Shown: positions 11,356 through 26,300 of the stretch, piece after piece
How the letters are laid out: each line of letters starts with the position of its first letter
How positions within the stretch are numbered: position 1 is the stretch's first letter
DNA from: Schistosoma haematobium
Lineage: Eukaryota > Platyhelminthes > Trematoda > Strigeidida > Schistosomatidae
DNA length: 64,000 nucleotides
NCBI RefSeq assembly: GCF_000699445.3
Contig: NC_067196.1
Location: forward strand, 23,205,116 to 23,269,115
Reading direction: 5' to 3'
Program-made: the position numbers and the translations under genes
The notes under the pieces: generated by a model
The model's input: the letters and a program-made list of their open reading frames with translations, nothing else
Told to the model about the DNA's origin: nothing
Database searches by the model: none

Positions 11356-14300
11356 CTATAATATATTTAAACAAAATGAAGAGATGAATAAGATAAAATT
11401 TCAAAACAAACCAGTCTGAAGATCTAATCAAGCTTAACAGAAATGATCATTGAAATTATGTGGAAAAAAAAAAGCTTGAGTATGAATTGTATAAAAATCA
11501 AGCACTTTTAAGTTACTTATTTCTAACATTTTATCGATTAAACTACAAAATTGAATTGCAAAACCACTAGTTTAATTTTGTTAATAAACTTTGACTATAT
11601 TATACGTATATAGGCCTCAATATACATAAGGGAAAAAGCAAGATCCTCAAATAAAATACAGGGAACACCAACCCAATTACACTTGATGGAGAACCTCTGG
11701 GAGAGGTCGAAACGTTCATGTATCTGGGCAGTATCGTCGATAAACAAGGAGGATCTGATGCAGACGTAAGGGTAAGTGTTATGTCCCGACAAGAATAATG
11801 AATTGTAACTTTCGGGATCCATTTATGGACCAATACTAAACGTATATTTCTATTGTATAATTATTAAGTAACTAAACTATGCATGTCCATATTCCTCTTA
11901 TTATAAGCTTTATTTTGACCCATAAACTATTATTATGCGTTTTACCATTCTTGAGTTATACCCAGTATGTTAATTACTACCTCCCTCATTCACAGTCACA
12001 TCCGGCTAATTCTTGTACAAATGTTGTTTCATATTTTATTGGTATGCTGTGGTCTGTTTGATTGGTATATAAACTTAGTATGTTTGAAATATAATGATTC
12101 ATATCGCAGAGGCTCGGATTGGTGTTCTGGACTTAACTGGCTGGGCTAGACAGAAAACAGGACCAATCAGGACTCTAGGCTGCTCATATGGAATTACACG
12201 TCCTTGATCCGATCGATAAGTCACTGCCCTCTAATCGGCCGTCACAAGTTATAACAGTAAGGATTGGCAGAGTAAGAGCGGTGTTCCTACAGTTGAAGAA
12301 CATATGGAACTCAAAACAACTTTCAACCAATATCAAAGTCAGAATCTTCAATTCGAACGTTAAGACAGTCAGTTCTATTGTACGGAGCTGAAACTTGGAA
12401 AATTACTACAAACATCATCGAAAAGGTACAAGTATTTATAAACAATTGTCTACGCAAGATACTCAATATCCGTTGGCTGGATACCATCAGCAACAGCCTA
12501 CTGTGGGAGAGGACAAACCAACTTCCAGCTGAAGAGGAAATCAAGAAACAATTCTGGAAGTGGATACGATACACATTGCGGAAATCATTAGAATGCATCA
12601 CGAGGCAAGTCCTAACTTGAAATCTTGGAGGAAAAAAGAAAAAAGAGTAAGACCAAGAAATACATTATGTCGGGGATTGGCAAGGAAAATCAAAAGAATG
12701 AATAACATTCGGGAAGAACTGGAAAGAAGAGCCCAAGACAGAGTTAGTTCGAAAATCCTGGTGGGAGGCCTACGCTCCTCCACGAGGGGTAACAGGCGTA
12801 AGTAAGCAAGTAATATCATACGTACATTCATAAATAATTGAGCGAATAGTATGACAGAAATTGGACGCCAAGTCTATAGAAGACAGTGTTTGTGAAAATT
12901 CTATTTGGAATAATTTCAACGATTGAAATTTAAACAATTCTAACGTTTGAATTTGACTTGATTAATAAAAATTATATATTCTCCGATAATTTTAATTATG
13001 CTTACTACCCTGAAGAAGTACAGACAAGTTTGCTGGACGAAACACTGGAATTGTTTAAATTTCAATCGCTGAGAATATTTCAAATATAGTTTTCACAAAT
13101 AATCAACTTTATTGGCTTTGTAGATTCGAATAAAGTATTTATGAATTTTATTCAAACACTCCTAGTTTATAGGCATCATTATCAAGGTTTGACTTGATAA
13201 TTTCGAATAAATTGAGCATTGGGTAGATTGTTATAAATAAGTAATATGTTTTCTGACGTTTCGTGACTCAGTGTAAGCCACTTCTTCAAAGAATAAATAA
13301 CCTAGTTTATAGATATATCCAAACATAATAACTTTAAATAATTTTTATTCCAATCTTAAGATAGAAGATAACTTGTTTGTTTTAGTGTTAAAACATTCGG
13401 TGTTATTAATTACAAGAGAGGAAATTAACTAATGAAAAAAATTCAGACATTTATGAAGCTATTATCGACTGTAGTTCTGCATCACGTTTTGATTGTTGAT
13501 TCGACAACCAATTAAAAACCAGAAATCATTGGACAGCTGCTCTGTACTAGTATTGGATCTCATAATAACAGACACTCACGGCCTCAGTACAGATCGAATT
13601 CCGGATCTTTAATCCTTTCAGTAAATACAGTTTCTTAACGGAGTCCACATTCTCTAGACGTTGTTCTTTGAGGGAGCTTCTAAATTCTAGTCCTAACCCA
13701 TGGATCATCAATTCATGCCCATATTGATGTGTGGGTTTTTCTTCGTTTTCTTCGTCAAATGTGGTTATTACACAACCTGTGGATGAAACCCTGGTTTTAT
13801 ATGGTTCAATAAATCTCACTATAAAATGATATGTATATCATGACTTTGAAGTTGCTTCCTCTTCTCCAATTGATCCAGGAGAATATTTAAATTTAAGTAA
13901 AATTGGTCCTAGATAGCTTATAATCCTAATTTCTAACAGACCAACTAACTAATTATAAGCGTAGACTTATCCATTCCACATCTGGATAGCAGAAACTGAC
14001 TGTTCAAGAAAAAAACTCATTACAGCAATACAAACATATGTCACAAAAATGTGACATTACAACAAATCAGTATTGCCTATTGTTAAGAGGTTTCAAGTGG
14101 TAAAGAGATAAGTATCTAACCCTTTCTATCACCAAAAGAATTATATATCCTTCCAAAATAAATTACTTCATAATTAACAAAATCTGGACATTGCATGCGG
14201 TAATATGTACACTGTAACAACCGACAGTACTACTAAGAATAATAACAACTAACTTGTTCGAATAATTCTTTAGGTCCTTTTAATTTTGTACGTTTTGGTT

Positions 14301-17300
14301 GGTTACTATTCTTTACTAATTTCAATTTTCTAGCAAGAGGATTTTGTTTAGCTCTTATTTTCTCCAATTGTCTCTTTTGAATTTCTTCATCCTTCAAAGC
14401 CTGTTTGTTAAAAGAAAATATAAAAATGTAGAATCAAAATGGAATTGATGGTAGATTTTTCTCTCTCCCTCTCTCACTGTTTAGAGAAAGAGCCATTTCA
14501 AAGAAAACAGATATGTTGGCTCTTACATTGACTTTATTAGTGATAACAGTTGTGAATGAAATATAATCCCTTATTTAATTTCATATAAAATCCTTAGGAT
14601 GATGCTAATGAGTAGTAGTAATAATAAAAAGGTATTGATAATGTCCATAATAACTGTGAAACTTTAACAATCAAAACACTGATTTTGAGAGAAGAAAATA
14701 ACATACAAGATTACCACTTTAAAGAAGATTTAATAACTTTTGTTTAAAGATTGAGAGAATAGTAAAAACGATGTTGGCTTATTCAAAGTTTTAGGTCATT
14801 TATTTTGGATTGAGACCATGAACCGACTGGTGTTAGACCACTGCTGGAAACCTGGAGGCAGTGGACGGCCATTTCATCCCATTGTTGAGCTCCTCAGCGG
14901 TGCTCATCCACGATCCCGCTCGTGGGATTCGAACCCAGGGCCTTCAGTCTCGCGCACGAACGCTTAACCTACTGGACCACTGAACCGGCATCCAATGGTG
15001 TTAGTGTCTAACATCAAACAATCCACGAAATTGCGCGACCATCTTCCATTGTACTGAGGTAGATACCTGTCTCTACCCAACACGGATTATTTTAAACTGT
15101 TCAGTTATTGGAATAGATTTTTCTTATTTTAAATTGATTATTAACTAATTATATTAATCTGAGTTTGTACAGATTGTTGCATTTTATTAACATCATGAGC
15201 CGATCCAAGTTAAACAACGATTAAAAACCTGGAAGTAATGACGGCTGTTTCGTTCTAGCATTAAACCTCTCGGCAGTGTACATTCACAACCCCATTAGTG
15301 GAATTTGAACTCAGGACATTCAGCCTTGAGTGAAAACATTTAACTTCTAGACCACTGAACTTGGATCTAGTGGTATATAACTCTATCTCCAGTCAATCTA
15401 CAATATTCCTTAAACTCAACAAGGTTGAACTCCATATTTATTTGAATGATTTAACTTAAGATATATAGTAAAGTGGAATTTTTAACAAAATCGGATATTT
15501 TATATTGAGAACTCTTTGTTGTAATCAAACATGGAATATGAAGTAAAGTTACTATTATTATTCGCATTATTAGTAAGAGTTCTTAACTCCCTATTACTGA
15601 TTTTCAGGAATCAATTTTGATTAGTCTTGTGTGGATTAAATCGATATAAATGTTTTATCACAAGCCTCTTTTTCTAGAACAGACGAACTGTAGATAGCAG
15701 TAAAATCCTGGACATAAGTTTCTTCCTATTTGGAATTCTTTAACCAAATATACCTGCAACCTAGTATTGATGCTTATGGAATAAATTCAAAATCTTCAAT
15801 AATGTAAAAATAATACCCATTAGATATGTTAGTGTTTATATCCACTTAGTAGCTGAGTGGTTGATGTTCTAATGTTTGAAGCTAGAGGTATTGGGTTCGA
15901 TTCTCAGCATGAACAGCAACAATGGGATGCAATTACACTTAAATGAGTAGCTCATTGAATTCCACAGCTAGTCATAATCCATCTACTCCATTATTATTGT
16001 TATTAATTATTATGAATGAATAGACAGTAGCAAAGATCGATGCGTTTTAGGTTAAAGTTCACTGGAAAATTTCTCTTAAGTTGAAAAAAAAAACAATGCT
16101 CAAGATAAAAGAATTCCATATACAATATAGTTCATAATTGTCACTGTTATACCATATGACCTATTAGTTTAACAGAAACCTAGAATTCTTTTTCTCTGAT
16201 AGAAATATTCTGTAAGAATTTGATGCTCTATCAAAAAAAGTATATTTCAACTATAACCTAACTTTTATCCTTGATGAAGTCATTGACTATTGGATTAAGC
16301 CATGTTGGTAAGTACAAACTACTTGATTGAGATCCATGGGATTATTGTAATCCGTGTTTGGAAATCTTACATGAGATGAATCAGAATTACTTAGAATGTT
16401 GCAAATGAATTCACTCTTTATCATTCTTACTTTACGAATCACAATATCTGTATCTAATTATTTCTACTATTAATGATACTATTACTACTTCTACTATTCT
16501 CACATTTATATTGATAATTTCATTTTAATGTACTTATATAATGTAACAAATCAAATCTATGCATGTATATGACTGTACAGTACTATATCTCACACAAAAT
16601 GTTTCTTTTATATATTACCACCATTGAGTTAACTGCTTCTATGAATCCGGTATTCATCTTGCTGTGCTAATGAGGTATGGCAACTTGGACCGATGTATAT
16701 ATGTACCTGATCCTAAGTTGTAGCTGACTGACTGATATGACAAATTCTACGTTGCTTATGACTGATCAATAGTTTAAATAACCTATTTTGATAATCAATT
16801 ACAATAAATAAGTTCAACTTTTGAACTGTAACTGGTTTAAAACAAGTTGTCTACTTACTTTTTACTTAGAAATTCATACTTTTGGTACAATTTTTTTAAT
16901 AGAAATAGATTGATAAACATAACCTTTCAATGATATGGCATGTTTTAAAAGTATTAATGAATTGGCCTATGCTTTAATGTTGTTCACTTTATCAAGTGTT
17001 AAGGTCAAATTAAATAAAATTACAAATTAACATGTGACTATAGACATAAGAAAAATGAACAAGAATTGGATGGAATTAGAAAAGAAGGCCCAGGACAGAG
17101 TGGGTTGAAGAATGCTGGTCGGCGGCCTGTGCTCCATTAGGAGTAACAGGCGTAAGTAAGTAAGTATATAATCAAGGTAGAAAGGTCAGCAATTGAACAT
17201 ATTAATACTAACAATTCAATTTATATATTTCTTTAATTATTTATACTTACTTTTGTCAATGGGATTTCAGTGAAACCTGTAAATTGATTTAAATTAAGTT

Positions 17301-20300
17301 TTGAAGGAAGAATTTCTAAATCATTACAAACTGGAACCAATTTCATTGATGATAACGATGATGACGAGGTATTTCTTGGAGGTATTTTATTCTTAGATGA
17401 TATTTGATTACATGATTTTTCTGAAGAAATTTGAACCTCAGAATTGATTACATTTTCTATCAACTTGGGTGATGATGATGATGATAATGATGCTGTTGAG
17501 TACTCTATAGACTGATGATTATCTCCAGGCAGTGTTAATGGTGGACGGATGATATGTTGATAACTATGTGCATGAATTGTAGGTTTATGTTGTAAAAGAT
17601 AACGTAGCTCTCTTAAACATGCTTGCATACCTTATGAAGATAAAAGCAGAAAAAGTTCTACTTTAACAAAAGAAAACATTGGGGTTACTACAAAATACTA
17701 AATTATTACTATTTAAACTACTAAAAACCTGCATCAACAGAACAAAATATTGAACAGGAATACAATGATAAATAAAATCGACAAAATCTTCGAAAAAAAA
17801 CTGTACACTGACAGAGTAGTCAAAACAGGTCGATTTAACCAAACAGTTTGTTTATAATATCAAGTAATCGTTAATGATGTCGTCCTGAATAACAATGAAA
17901 TTTCTGTCAGTCAAATCAACCAACTTGGAGAAACACAACACAACCGCCATCACTTCAATTATTACATCATAGATCATCCTCACAATGTGTGACTGTAATA
18001 TCACAAACTTGGCTTATTTATGCTGTTTTCGTCTCTATGGTTTTCTAAAATTACTTATTCCATTTTAGAAAACTATTCAATTATCTGTATTCTCCAATGT
18101 TTAGGCTACCTCATTGTCATTTGTTTCAATATTATTATTGTTATTTCAGTTATTTTCCTGTTCATCACATTAATTAATTTCGTTATGATTATGTGACATG
18201 ATAATTTGAACTGATGTATAATTGTCCTCGAATGTGTATTGATTATGAATGATTAAATTATTTACTTTATTTCTTTATTAAGTCTTTAACAAGTCTTTCT
18301 GTTTTCTTATATGCTTGTGAAACCGGTGAGACCATAATTTATGGACGACCTTTGAGAGATGCTAAAGTGACCTTGAAAATGCCCACCTACTCACTAGTGT
18401 TAAATGAGAGTTAGAAACCGGTGTGAAGAATTAGGACTATGATTTACAGTTGATGGTTAGTGTGAGGAATTAGATTTGGGGTTTTCATCACCAAATGACA
18501 AAAGCTATAATGCCAAAACGCTATTTAGCCGAATGGATGAATGAATTTCGAGCCAAAATCCAAGACCTGGTAACTTAAATTTGATTGGTTCGTCCATAAA
18601 TTATAGTTTCTCCGTGAAACCTTATCATTGGGATAAAAAAGTTCCAGAGTCTATGATATTTCACCTTCTATCCAACTTTTTAAATCCAATTACTCATTAT
18701 ATGGTTATTTAATGTGACCTTTAAAAAACAGAGGATATTCACAGGTTATTATTATTACAAATACGTAACTATCGTGTACTTTGATAATTGATGTTCATTG
18801 TTGTAGGGGTAGTAGTACAAAAGAAAGCTATGAGAGGACAAAATAAAATGTGATATCAGTTCATGAAGTTAGTAAATATTGAACAGAGTCGTTTAGGTAG
18901 TTGCATGATCATGTTGTACTTTTCATTCCACGAATTTATTCTGTCCTCTCGAATCATATTGTCTATGTTTCCATTATCACTGATACTGTTACAATTTCTC
19001 CTGTCCTCACATTTGTGTTGATAATTTCATTTCAATGTAGTGATATAATATAACAAATCGAACTGATACACGTATGTGCCAGTTTGCACATTTCTTATGA
19101 CATTCCATTTAGCTCCCAAATGCTCTGGTACAACCGAGAGTGGAGAGAGTCATGTTTCTCTTTAGAAATGCTCTCACATAACCACGCGTACACAGCCACG
19201 CCCAGGGAAGTCCTATTCACTGCGTTCTCGTAACACTGGTGTCTGGGCACCCGGGCAGTATCACAGTATACACACAAATCAAATGACTTATGTGGCGCAT
19301 ATGTATTCGGTGCCCCTTTGTACCAATATTTATGTGTTCAAATAAATAAATAAAATAAAATTGCCTATGACAAACTGATTGACTGAATCATATTTGATAT
19401 TGTTGTAACATTTTACAAGAATAATAATAACAATAATCTTACTGTTTGGAAGACGTTTTTCATCAATAATCCATTCTAAATTAGATAATAACGGTCCTGA
19501 AGTTGTTGGACATTTAATTAGTGTTTTATCCTCACAATATTCATTTGATTGATCATTGTCATTTTCAGTATTATTTTGTTGATGAAATTGATTATAATCA
19601 GAATGACTAAACTTTGAAGTATGATGTTCTGTTGGATTTGTTGTATTTACTGATGATAACTAAATTGAGAAAAGAAAATTAAGATTAAATAATCTACGAT
19701 GATTCAATATTTTCCCGTTTAAAATGAATGATAATTTATAGAGTGTGAAATGGAAGTATATAGACTCTGAAGTATACTTTCATAGTTAAAAATGTATGAA
19801 ATCTACTTCTCATACGAATAATGAGTAGCCCATAGGACAATTCACTGAGTGATAAAGGTGTTCGATAAAAGTATACTATACTGATGACCTTGAGTGAACC
19901 ATGAAGAATTAAGGTAGCGACTCGTAGATTTTCACACGAAATTGAAAGTACAATGAAAGATAGCTTATATGATATTATTAACTAATTAACTTACTTACTT
20001 ACTTATGCCTGTTACTCCTCGTGAAGGAGCATAGGCCTCTCACCAGCATTCTCCATCCAACCCTGTCCTGGGCAATCCTTTCCAGCTCCTTCCAGTTGTA
20101 ATTCATCCTTTTCATATCTGCTTCGATTTCCCGACGTAATGTGTTCTATGGCCTTCCTCTTTTCCGCTTCCCTTCAGGATTCCAAGTTAGGGCCTGCCTC
20201 GTGATGAAGTTCGATGATTTTTTCAATGTATATCTTATCCATTTCCATCGTCTTTTCCTAATTTCTTCTTCAGCTAGAAGCTGGTTTGTTCTCTCCCACA

Positions 20301-23300
20301 AAAGGCTGTTGCTGATGGTATCCGGCCAATGGATGTTGAGTATCTTGCGTAGACAACAATTTATAAATACTTTTATCTTCTTGATGATGGTTGTTGAAGT
20401 CCTCCAAGTTTCAGCTCCGTACAGTAGAACTGCGTTGACGTTCGAATTGAAGATTCTCACTTTGATATTGGTTGAAAGTTGTTTTGAGTTCTATATGTTC
20501 TTCAATTGTAGGAATGCGGCCCTTACTTTGCCAATCCTCGCCTTTACGTCTGCATCAGAACCTCCTTGTTCATCGGTGATACTTCCCAGGTATGTGAAGG
20601 ATTCTACATCTTCCAGAGTTTCGCCATCAAGAGTGATTGGATTGCTGTTCTCCGTGTTGTATTTGAGGACCTTGGTTTTCCCCTTGTGTATGTTGAGGCC
20701 TACTGATGCAGAGACTGCTGATACACTGGCTGTCTTTATCTGCATTTGTTCGTGTGTATGCGATAGGAGCGCTAGGTCGTCTGCGAAGTCCAAATCGTCT
20801 AATTGATTCTGATCTGTTCACTGTATGCCATGTTTTCCCTCAGATGTCGAGGTCTTCATAATCCAGTCGACAAGGAGAAGTAAGAGGAAGGGAGAGAGTA
20901 AACAGCCTTGTCTAACTCCGGTCCTCACTTGGAATGCATCTGTTAGCTGTCCTCCATGCACGACCTTGCACTGTAGTCCATCATATGAGTTCTGGATAAT
21001 ATTGACAATCTTCTCAGGAACTCCGTAGTGTCGAAGTTTCCATAACGTTCTTTTATCTACACTGTCAAACGCCTTTTCATAATCAATGAAGTTGATGTAT
21101 AGTGACGAGTTCCACTCATCTGACTGTTCAATGATGATCCGTAGTGTCACTATTTGGTCTGTGCACGACCGATCCTCACGGAATCCAGCTTGTTGATCTC
21201 GAAGTTGGGTGTCTACTGAGTCTTTCATCCGGTTCAGTAACACTCTATTAACGACTTTCCCTGGTACAGACGATAGTGTGGCGCCTCTGTAGTCTTCACA
21301 TTTTCTCAGATCTCCTCTCTTTGGAATCTTGATGAGGTGTCCTTCTTTCCAGTCCGTCGGCCCTTGTTCCTCCTCCCGAATCTTTTTGAATAGAAGGTGA
21401 AGCATGTTTGTAGTTACTTCGATGTCTCACTTCAGTGCTTCAACTGGTATATTATCGGGTTCTGCTGCTCTTCCACTCATTATTTGTCTGACGGCCATTT
21501 TGAATTATTCCTTCGTCGATGGATTGACATCTTTAGGAAGATCTGTGTGTGCTGCTTTTATGTCCAGTGGATTCATTGGAGTTGGCCTATTCAGGATTTC
21601 CTCGAAGTACTCTACCCATCTTTTCCGCTGTTGTTGAATTTCAGTGATTGGCCTGCCTTTTTTGTCCTTTACCGGTTTCTCTGGTTTACTATTTTTCCCT
21701 GCTAGTTTCTTTGTTGTATCGTAAAGCTGTTTCATATTTCCTTCTCTAGCAGCTTTTTCCGCCATCGTTGCTAGTTCTTCCACGTATTTCTGCTTGTCAG
21801 CTTTAATGCTTTTCTTCACTTGCTTGTTTGCTTCTATGTACTCAGTTTGTGCTCGGACTTTCTCTGCTCGTGTTCGGCTGTTGTTAATTGCTGTCTTCTT
21901 GTTCTTCCTTTCTTTGATCCTGTCCAATGTCTCTATAGAGATCCATTCCGTATGATGATGCTTCTTGAGACCCAGAACCGCTTGACACGTTGAAGTTAAT
22001 GCTTCTTTGATACCTTTCTAGTTGTCCTCCATAGTGGTTTCTTCTTCCTTCAGTAGATCTTGTAAGATTTGAAACCTGTTGTTGAAAGCTATCTTGAATT
22101 CGTTGAATTTGTCAGTATCTCGAAGGAAGGCTGTATTGAACCTTTGTAGTGCTGTTTGCCCAGTTGTCCACTTCTTTTTTAGCTTCAGTTTTAAATTGGC
22201 CACAACTAGGTGGTGATCTGAAGCTATATCAGCTCATCTCCTGGTTCTCACATCCTCCATTGTCCTTCGGAATTTTTGTTGATGCAAATATGATGTGTCT
22301 GGTTCTCTGTGGTGTGGTCCGGTGAGATCCATGTAGCTTTGTGTATACGTTTGTGTGGAAATATTGTGCCTCCTATGACCAATTTGTTGAATGCACATAG
22401 ATTTGCAAATCTTTCTCCATTTTCGTTTCTCTCTCCCAGTCAGTCCATGTCGTCCCATGATATCTTCATATTTGGTGCTGTCTATTCCGACTTTGGCATT
22501 TAGATCTCCCATTAGAATGGTGAGGTCCTTTCTTGAGCACTTCTCTATGATTGATTGCAGCCGCTCGTAGAATTGATCTTTAATGTCGTCGTTGCTATCA
22601 TTGGTGGGTGCATAACATTGGATAATATTCACTGTGATCCCCTTCTTCTTTGTTTTGAATGTTGCTTTGATGATTCTGGATTCGTGAGATTCCCATCCTA
22701 CAAGTGCATTTCGTGCTACTTTGGAAAACATTAGAGCAACTCTCTGAGTGTGTGGATCATTTTCCTCTTCGTGGCCGGTGTATAGCAGCATCTCTCCTGT
22801 ATTTAGCCTTTGTTGTGCAGCTTGGTTCCAATGGGTTTTGCTGATTCCCAGTACTTCCAAGTTGTATCTCCTCATTTCCGTTGCTATTTGACTGGTCTTC
22901 CCGGTCTCCCACATTGTTCAGACGCTTCATGTACCTATAAAAATTGTTGCTCTGGTTGTTAGAAGGGGCATCGACCTCGTGGCTTTCGAGGAAACTCGGC
23001 TTTCACCATGAGGTGTCATAGTTCTTCTAAATGAAGACCTTCTAACTCCAAGAGCAGAGTTTAAATGGTTTGAATTGTTTTTTATGGTTAGCGTTTTTTT
23101 TAGCGAGTTAGTCTTCCACGGGATGGGGCCGCTAACCCCATGCCTAACCCTCATTCTTTACCCGGGCTTGGGACCGGCGGTAACTCTAGGAGAGCTACAG
23201 GTGGAGTATTAACTAATTGAGGATTGATAATATGTAATTCTTAAAATTCTTGTAATTGATTAAATATACCAAGTAGTGTGTTAAAGTATTTGGTGTGATT

Positions 23301-26300
23301 TAATCAATGCTCAAGGGTTTTTAAGTAACCAGATATTATTCTTCCACTCCAACTTATGACAACACTAAATAAACAAAAAGGGCTTCAAAGTATCACTAGA
23401 TTGTAGCTAATGTCAGTTCATGATTAAAACTCTAATCTTAATTCATTATCCCAACAAATAAATCTAAATTAACTCCTATTACTTAACTCAATCCTTTATG
23501 CATTAAAGCTGATGTTAATCGGTGATGAAAACCCTATGACGTTTTAACCATAACTCACAACGCTAGCCTAACTTATATAAACTCAAACGTTTTTCCTTTA
23601 TCATGATGGATAATTTAACATGGAATGGATCATTTATCATATCAAAACCACTAGTCCACTATAGTTAAATTGCTTTTTACTACTATTTGTTTTATAATTA
23701 AGTAGTGTTACCTGATCGGTTGATAAGTCGCTAAAGGACATCAGTGTAGTATAACTTTACCCAATATCGTTCAAATATACCAATTTTATGTATGAGGCTT
23801 TGTAAAGTTCAATTTCATTGATTTAAATTGATCCATGATTTATTATATGATTTATGTAAATCACTTCATATTTCAAGTACTTTACGTTTAAATGTAATAA
23901 TGTTAGTTCTACGACGAAATGTAACCAGTGAATGAACATAATATCTTAATCCAAATATTATAATGTACAGTTATAACATGGTGTAAATCATAACAATACA
24001 AAATCATCTAACTTGTTCCAGATAGATTGTAATAAGAATGAATTAAGATAATTTAATTAATTTTGTCTCATTAATTAAACGTATTGTAAGTGAAACGATA
24101 TCAGTGATAGTTAAAAATAACAATCAGTGAGATATTGTAACTCAATAACGGAAAAGTATTTCAAAACAAAATGTATAGAATTAATGATCATAGTCTTGTA
24201 AATATTGTAAGAGTGAATTCATAACTGTTTCGATCTTTACAGAGACTGGAATATGTTTCATAAATGTGTTGAAAGTAAACGCTTCTGTCAACTTTTGAAC
24301 ATTAATTTAATGAAAGTAGATGAATTCGAAGATGTGAATGGAGGAGATCAAATATGAGAGCTTAATCATTAACAAACAAATAAATGAGGCACATGTGCAT
24401 GTATGTTTTAACACAGTTTCGTTGAGAATCAAAAGAAATTAAGCACTTGAATTAAAAATGAGCAATTATATTACTAAGTATTTTAGAATATTGGATTTGT
24501 TAGTGTGGTCAATCTTTGTAAAACTGATTAGGTATTTTGCAACCCGGTTGGCCTATGACAGTTGCAAATCAAGCAGTGAATGGACTATTCTAATACGGAC
24601 GGTTCTGTTACGGAGCTGGTAGGATGATAGTTAGCCCACAATACTAACACAGGAAGAAGACGAATAGTAGGAAAGACTTGATATTCAATAAGAGAAAATT
24701 GAAATAGTGAAATTCGATATATATGGTAACGAATACGTGATCTAGATGCAGACAAGATATTAACGAACTAACAGTAGTAGCGACCAACCAGAAAAGGGCA
24801 AAAGTTATGCGAAAAATTGTTTTAATAATTAAGCACTCGTGATTATCCTTACTAGCAAGACTTTGACATTCTTCAAAAACTAACTATATCGTCACCTTAG
24901 CATAACTTTTGGTTCTATTCACTAAAGACACCAGTAAAATGTAAAAATCTTATGAACTCCGAAAGTGCCTATGCAGAAATGGTCACTCTACCATTAAATG
25001 CAAGGTATAACTTAAGATCTATTTTCAACAGTAACTAAACTGACTATATGGAGTGAAGTGTTTTGGAATTTCGTGTTAACATTATATCAATTTGGTGACG
25101 TGATATGTTGAGACCTCGGTTGAAGTTCATTTTATCCAGGCATTAAGCTACCTATAACTGAGTTAGCGACTAACTGGCCATATTACAAATGAGTGAATAA
25201 TCGGTGTAACAAAATAATCTTATTTATGAAGATATATCTAAGAACAATTAGGTGTTCAGTTTTTGAAATTAACTACAGAATAAATTACATTTACAATAAA
25301 AGTAATCATGAGAAATGTTAGATAAAGACCTTGGATACCTCATTTTGTCATCTTAGAAATTTAAAGTAATGAGTCCACTGCGCTCAGTTGGGAACTTAGA
25401 CTAGTAGTTGGCGAATTTGCGCACTACTGCTATATGGTTGGTTTTGCTGCATTTAATCCCAAATTGGCATATTTTAATACTAAAGCCGAAATTAGTAAGG
25501 GTTTGTAGTTTCGCGTTACTGATATTCAGGATTGCAACTGACCAACCTCTGCTGAAATATTATCATCCTGGGTAGAGTGCCTCGATATATAGCTATATTG
25601 TGAATTTTAGTATATTTCGCATGTGACTATCAGTAGAATCGAGTACAGACGTTTCGTTTTATTTGAGAGTCGTCATCTGGATGTACCTGGACATTAGGAT
25701 TAAAGTCAATACTGAGCCTCGAGTTCAGTACCTTTTGCTTCTAAAGCCGAACACGTTATTCACTTGGTTTCTAATTTCACTTATTACGGAGACGGTTCCC
25801 AGTGAACTCAAGGAAGCCTTAAGAAACTCTGAAAGAGTCGAAGACATTCCATCCAATCATCGTTTAGAAGAACATTCAAGAATCTCGATGTGTAGCTTCT
25901 CGATTAAACAAATACTAAAAAGTACTGTAATTATGATTTTGTTTTCGCTAAAAGTATAAATATCTAAGTGTTTTGTATGATAATTGACACTATTTGAAAT
26001 AAGATTCTTTTCTACTCGTCTCAGTCTTCTAACTTGTGTCTTGGAGGGTTCTAGCGTTTGAGTGCCCAAGTTGTACGCGGTATAGCAAAAATCCAAGTTC
26101 TACATATAACACCTATTCTATAAAAACTTGTGAAAATAGGTATATTGAGGTAATTTCCAAAAGATTCACATACGCCAACAAACAGTAATCAAAATTTAGT
26201 CAAGAAAATCAACAATCGAATAATTCAAATCATTTTTAGTAATTACATAAATATCATATCCGTTACCCTGTCTCGCGGCTGTCTGAACTCAGTAATTCAG

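Larger units (their letters stand above)
19988..23206 (-). mobile_element. Full-length RTE-clade (SR2-like) non-LTR retrotransposon, inactivated
   Basis: A complete copy of about 3.2 kb inside an intron of the LRR gene, same strand as that gene. A perfect 12-bp direct repeat, TATTAACTAATT, flanks it (19976-19987 and 23207-23218), which is the target-site duplication. The 3' end carries the (TAAG)n tail typical of RTE elements (cttacttacttactta on the plus strand). In order along the minus strand: 5' leader, an apurinic-type endonuclease domain (22914-22234; MGDLNAKVG), linker, reverse transcriptase (finger/palm ending [10 protein letters not shown] near 20790) and a C-terminal segment ending GNRRK-like. 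The frame is broken by several stops (for example near 22232 and 22018) and by frameshifts in the endonuclease, so it cannot make a full polyprotein. Confidence 0.92.

Noticed and set aside
14930..14995. tRNA gene
   Set aside because: A box and B box are present on the minus strand, but there is no closed acceptor stem or full cloverleaf, and the same head is repeated in over a dozen copies with a common SINE body.
20141..20806. 221-codon plus-strand ORF
   Set aside because: Exactly antisense to the RTE reverse transcriptase; the real motifs (FADD, GGSDADV) are on the minus strand.
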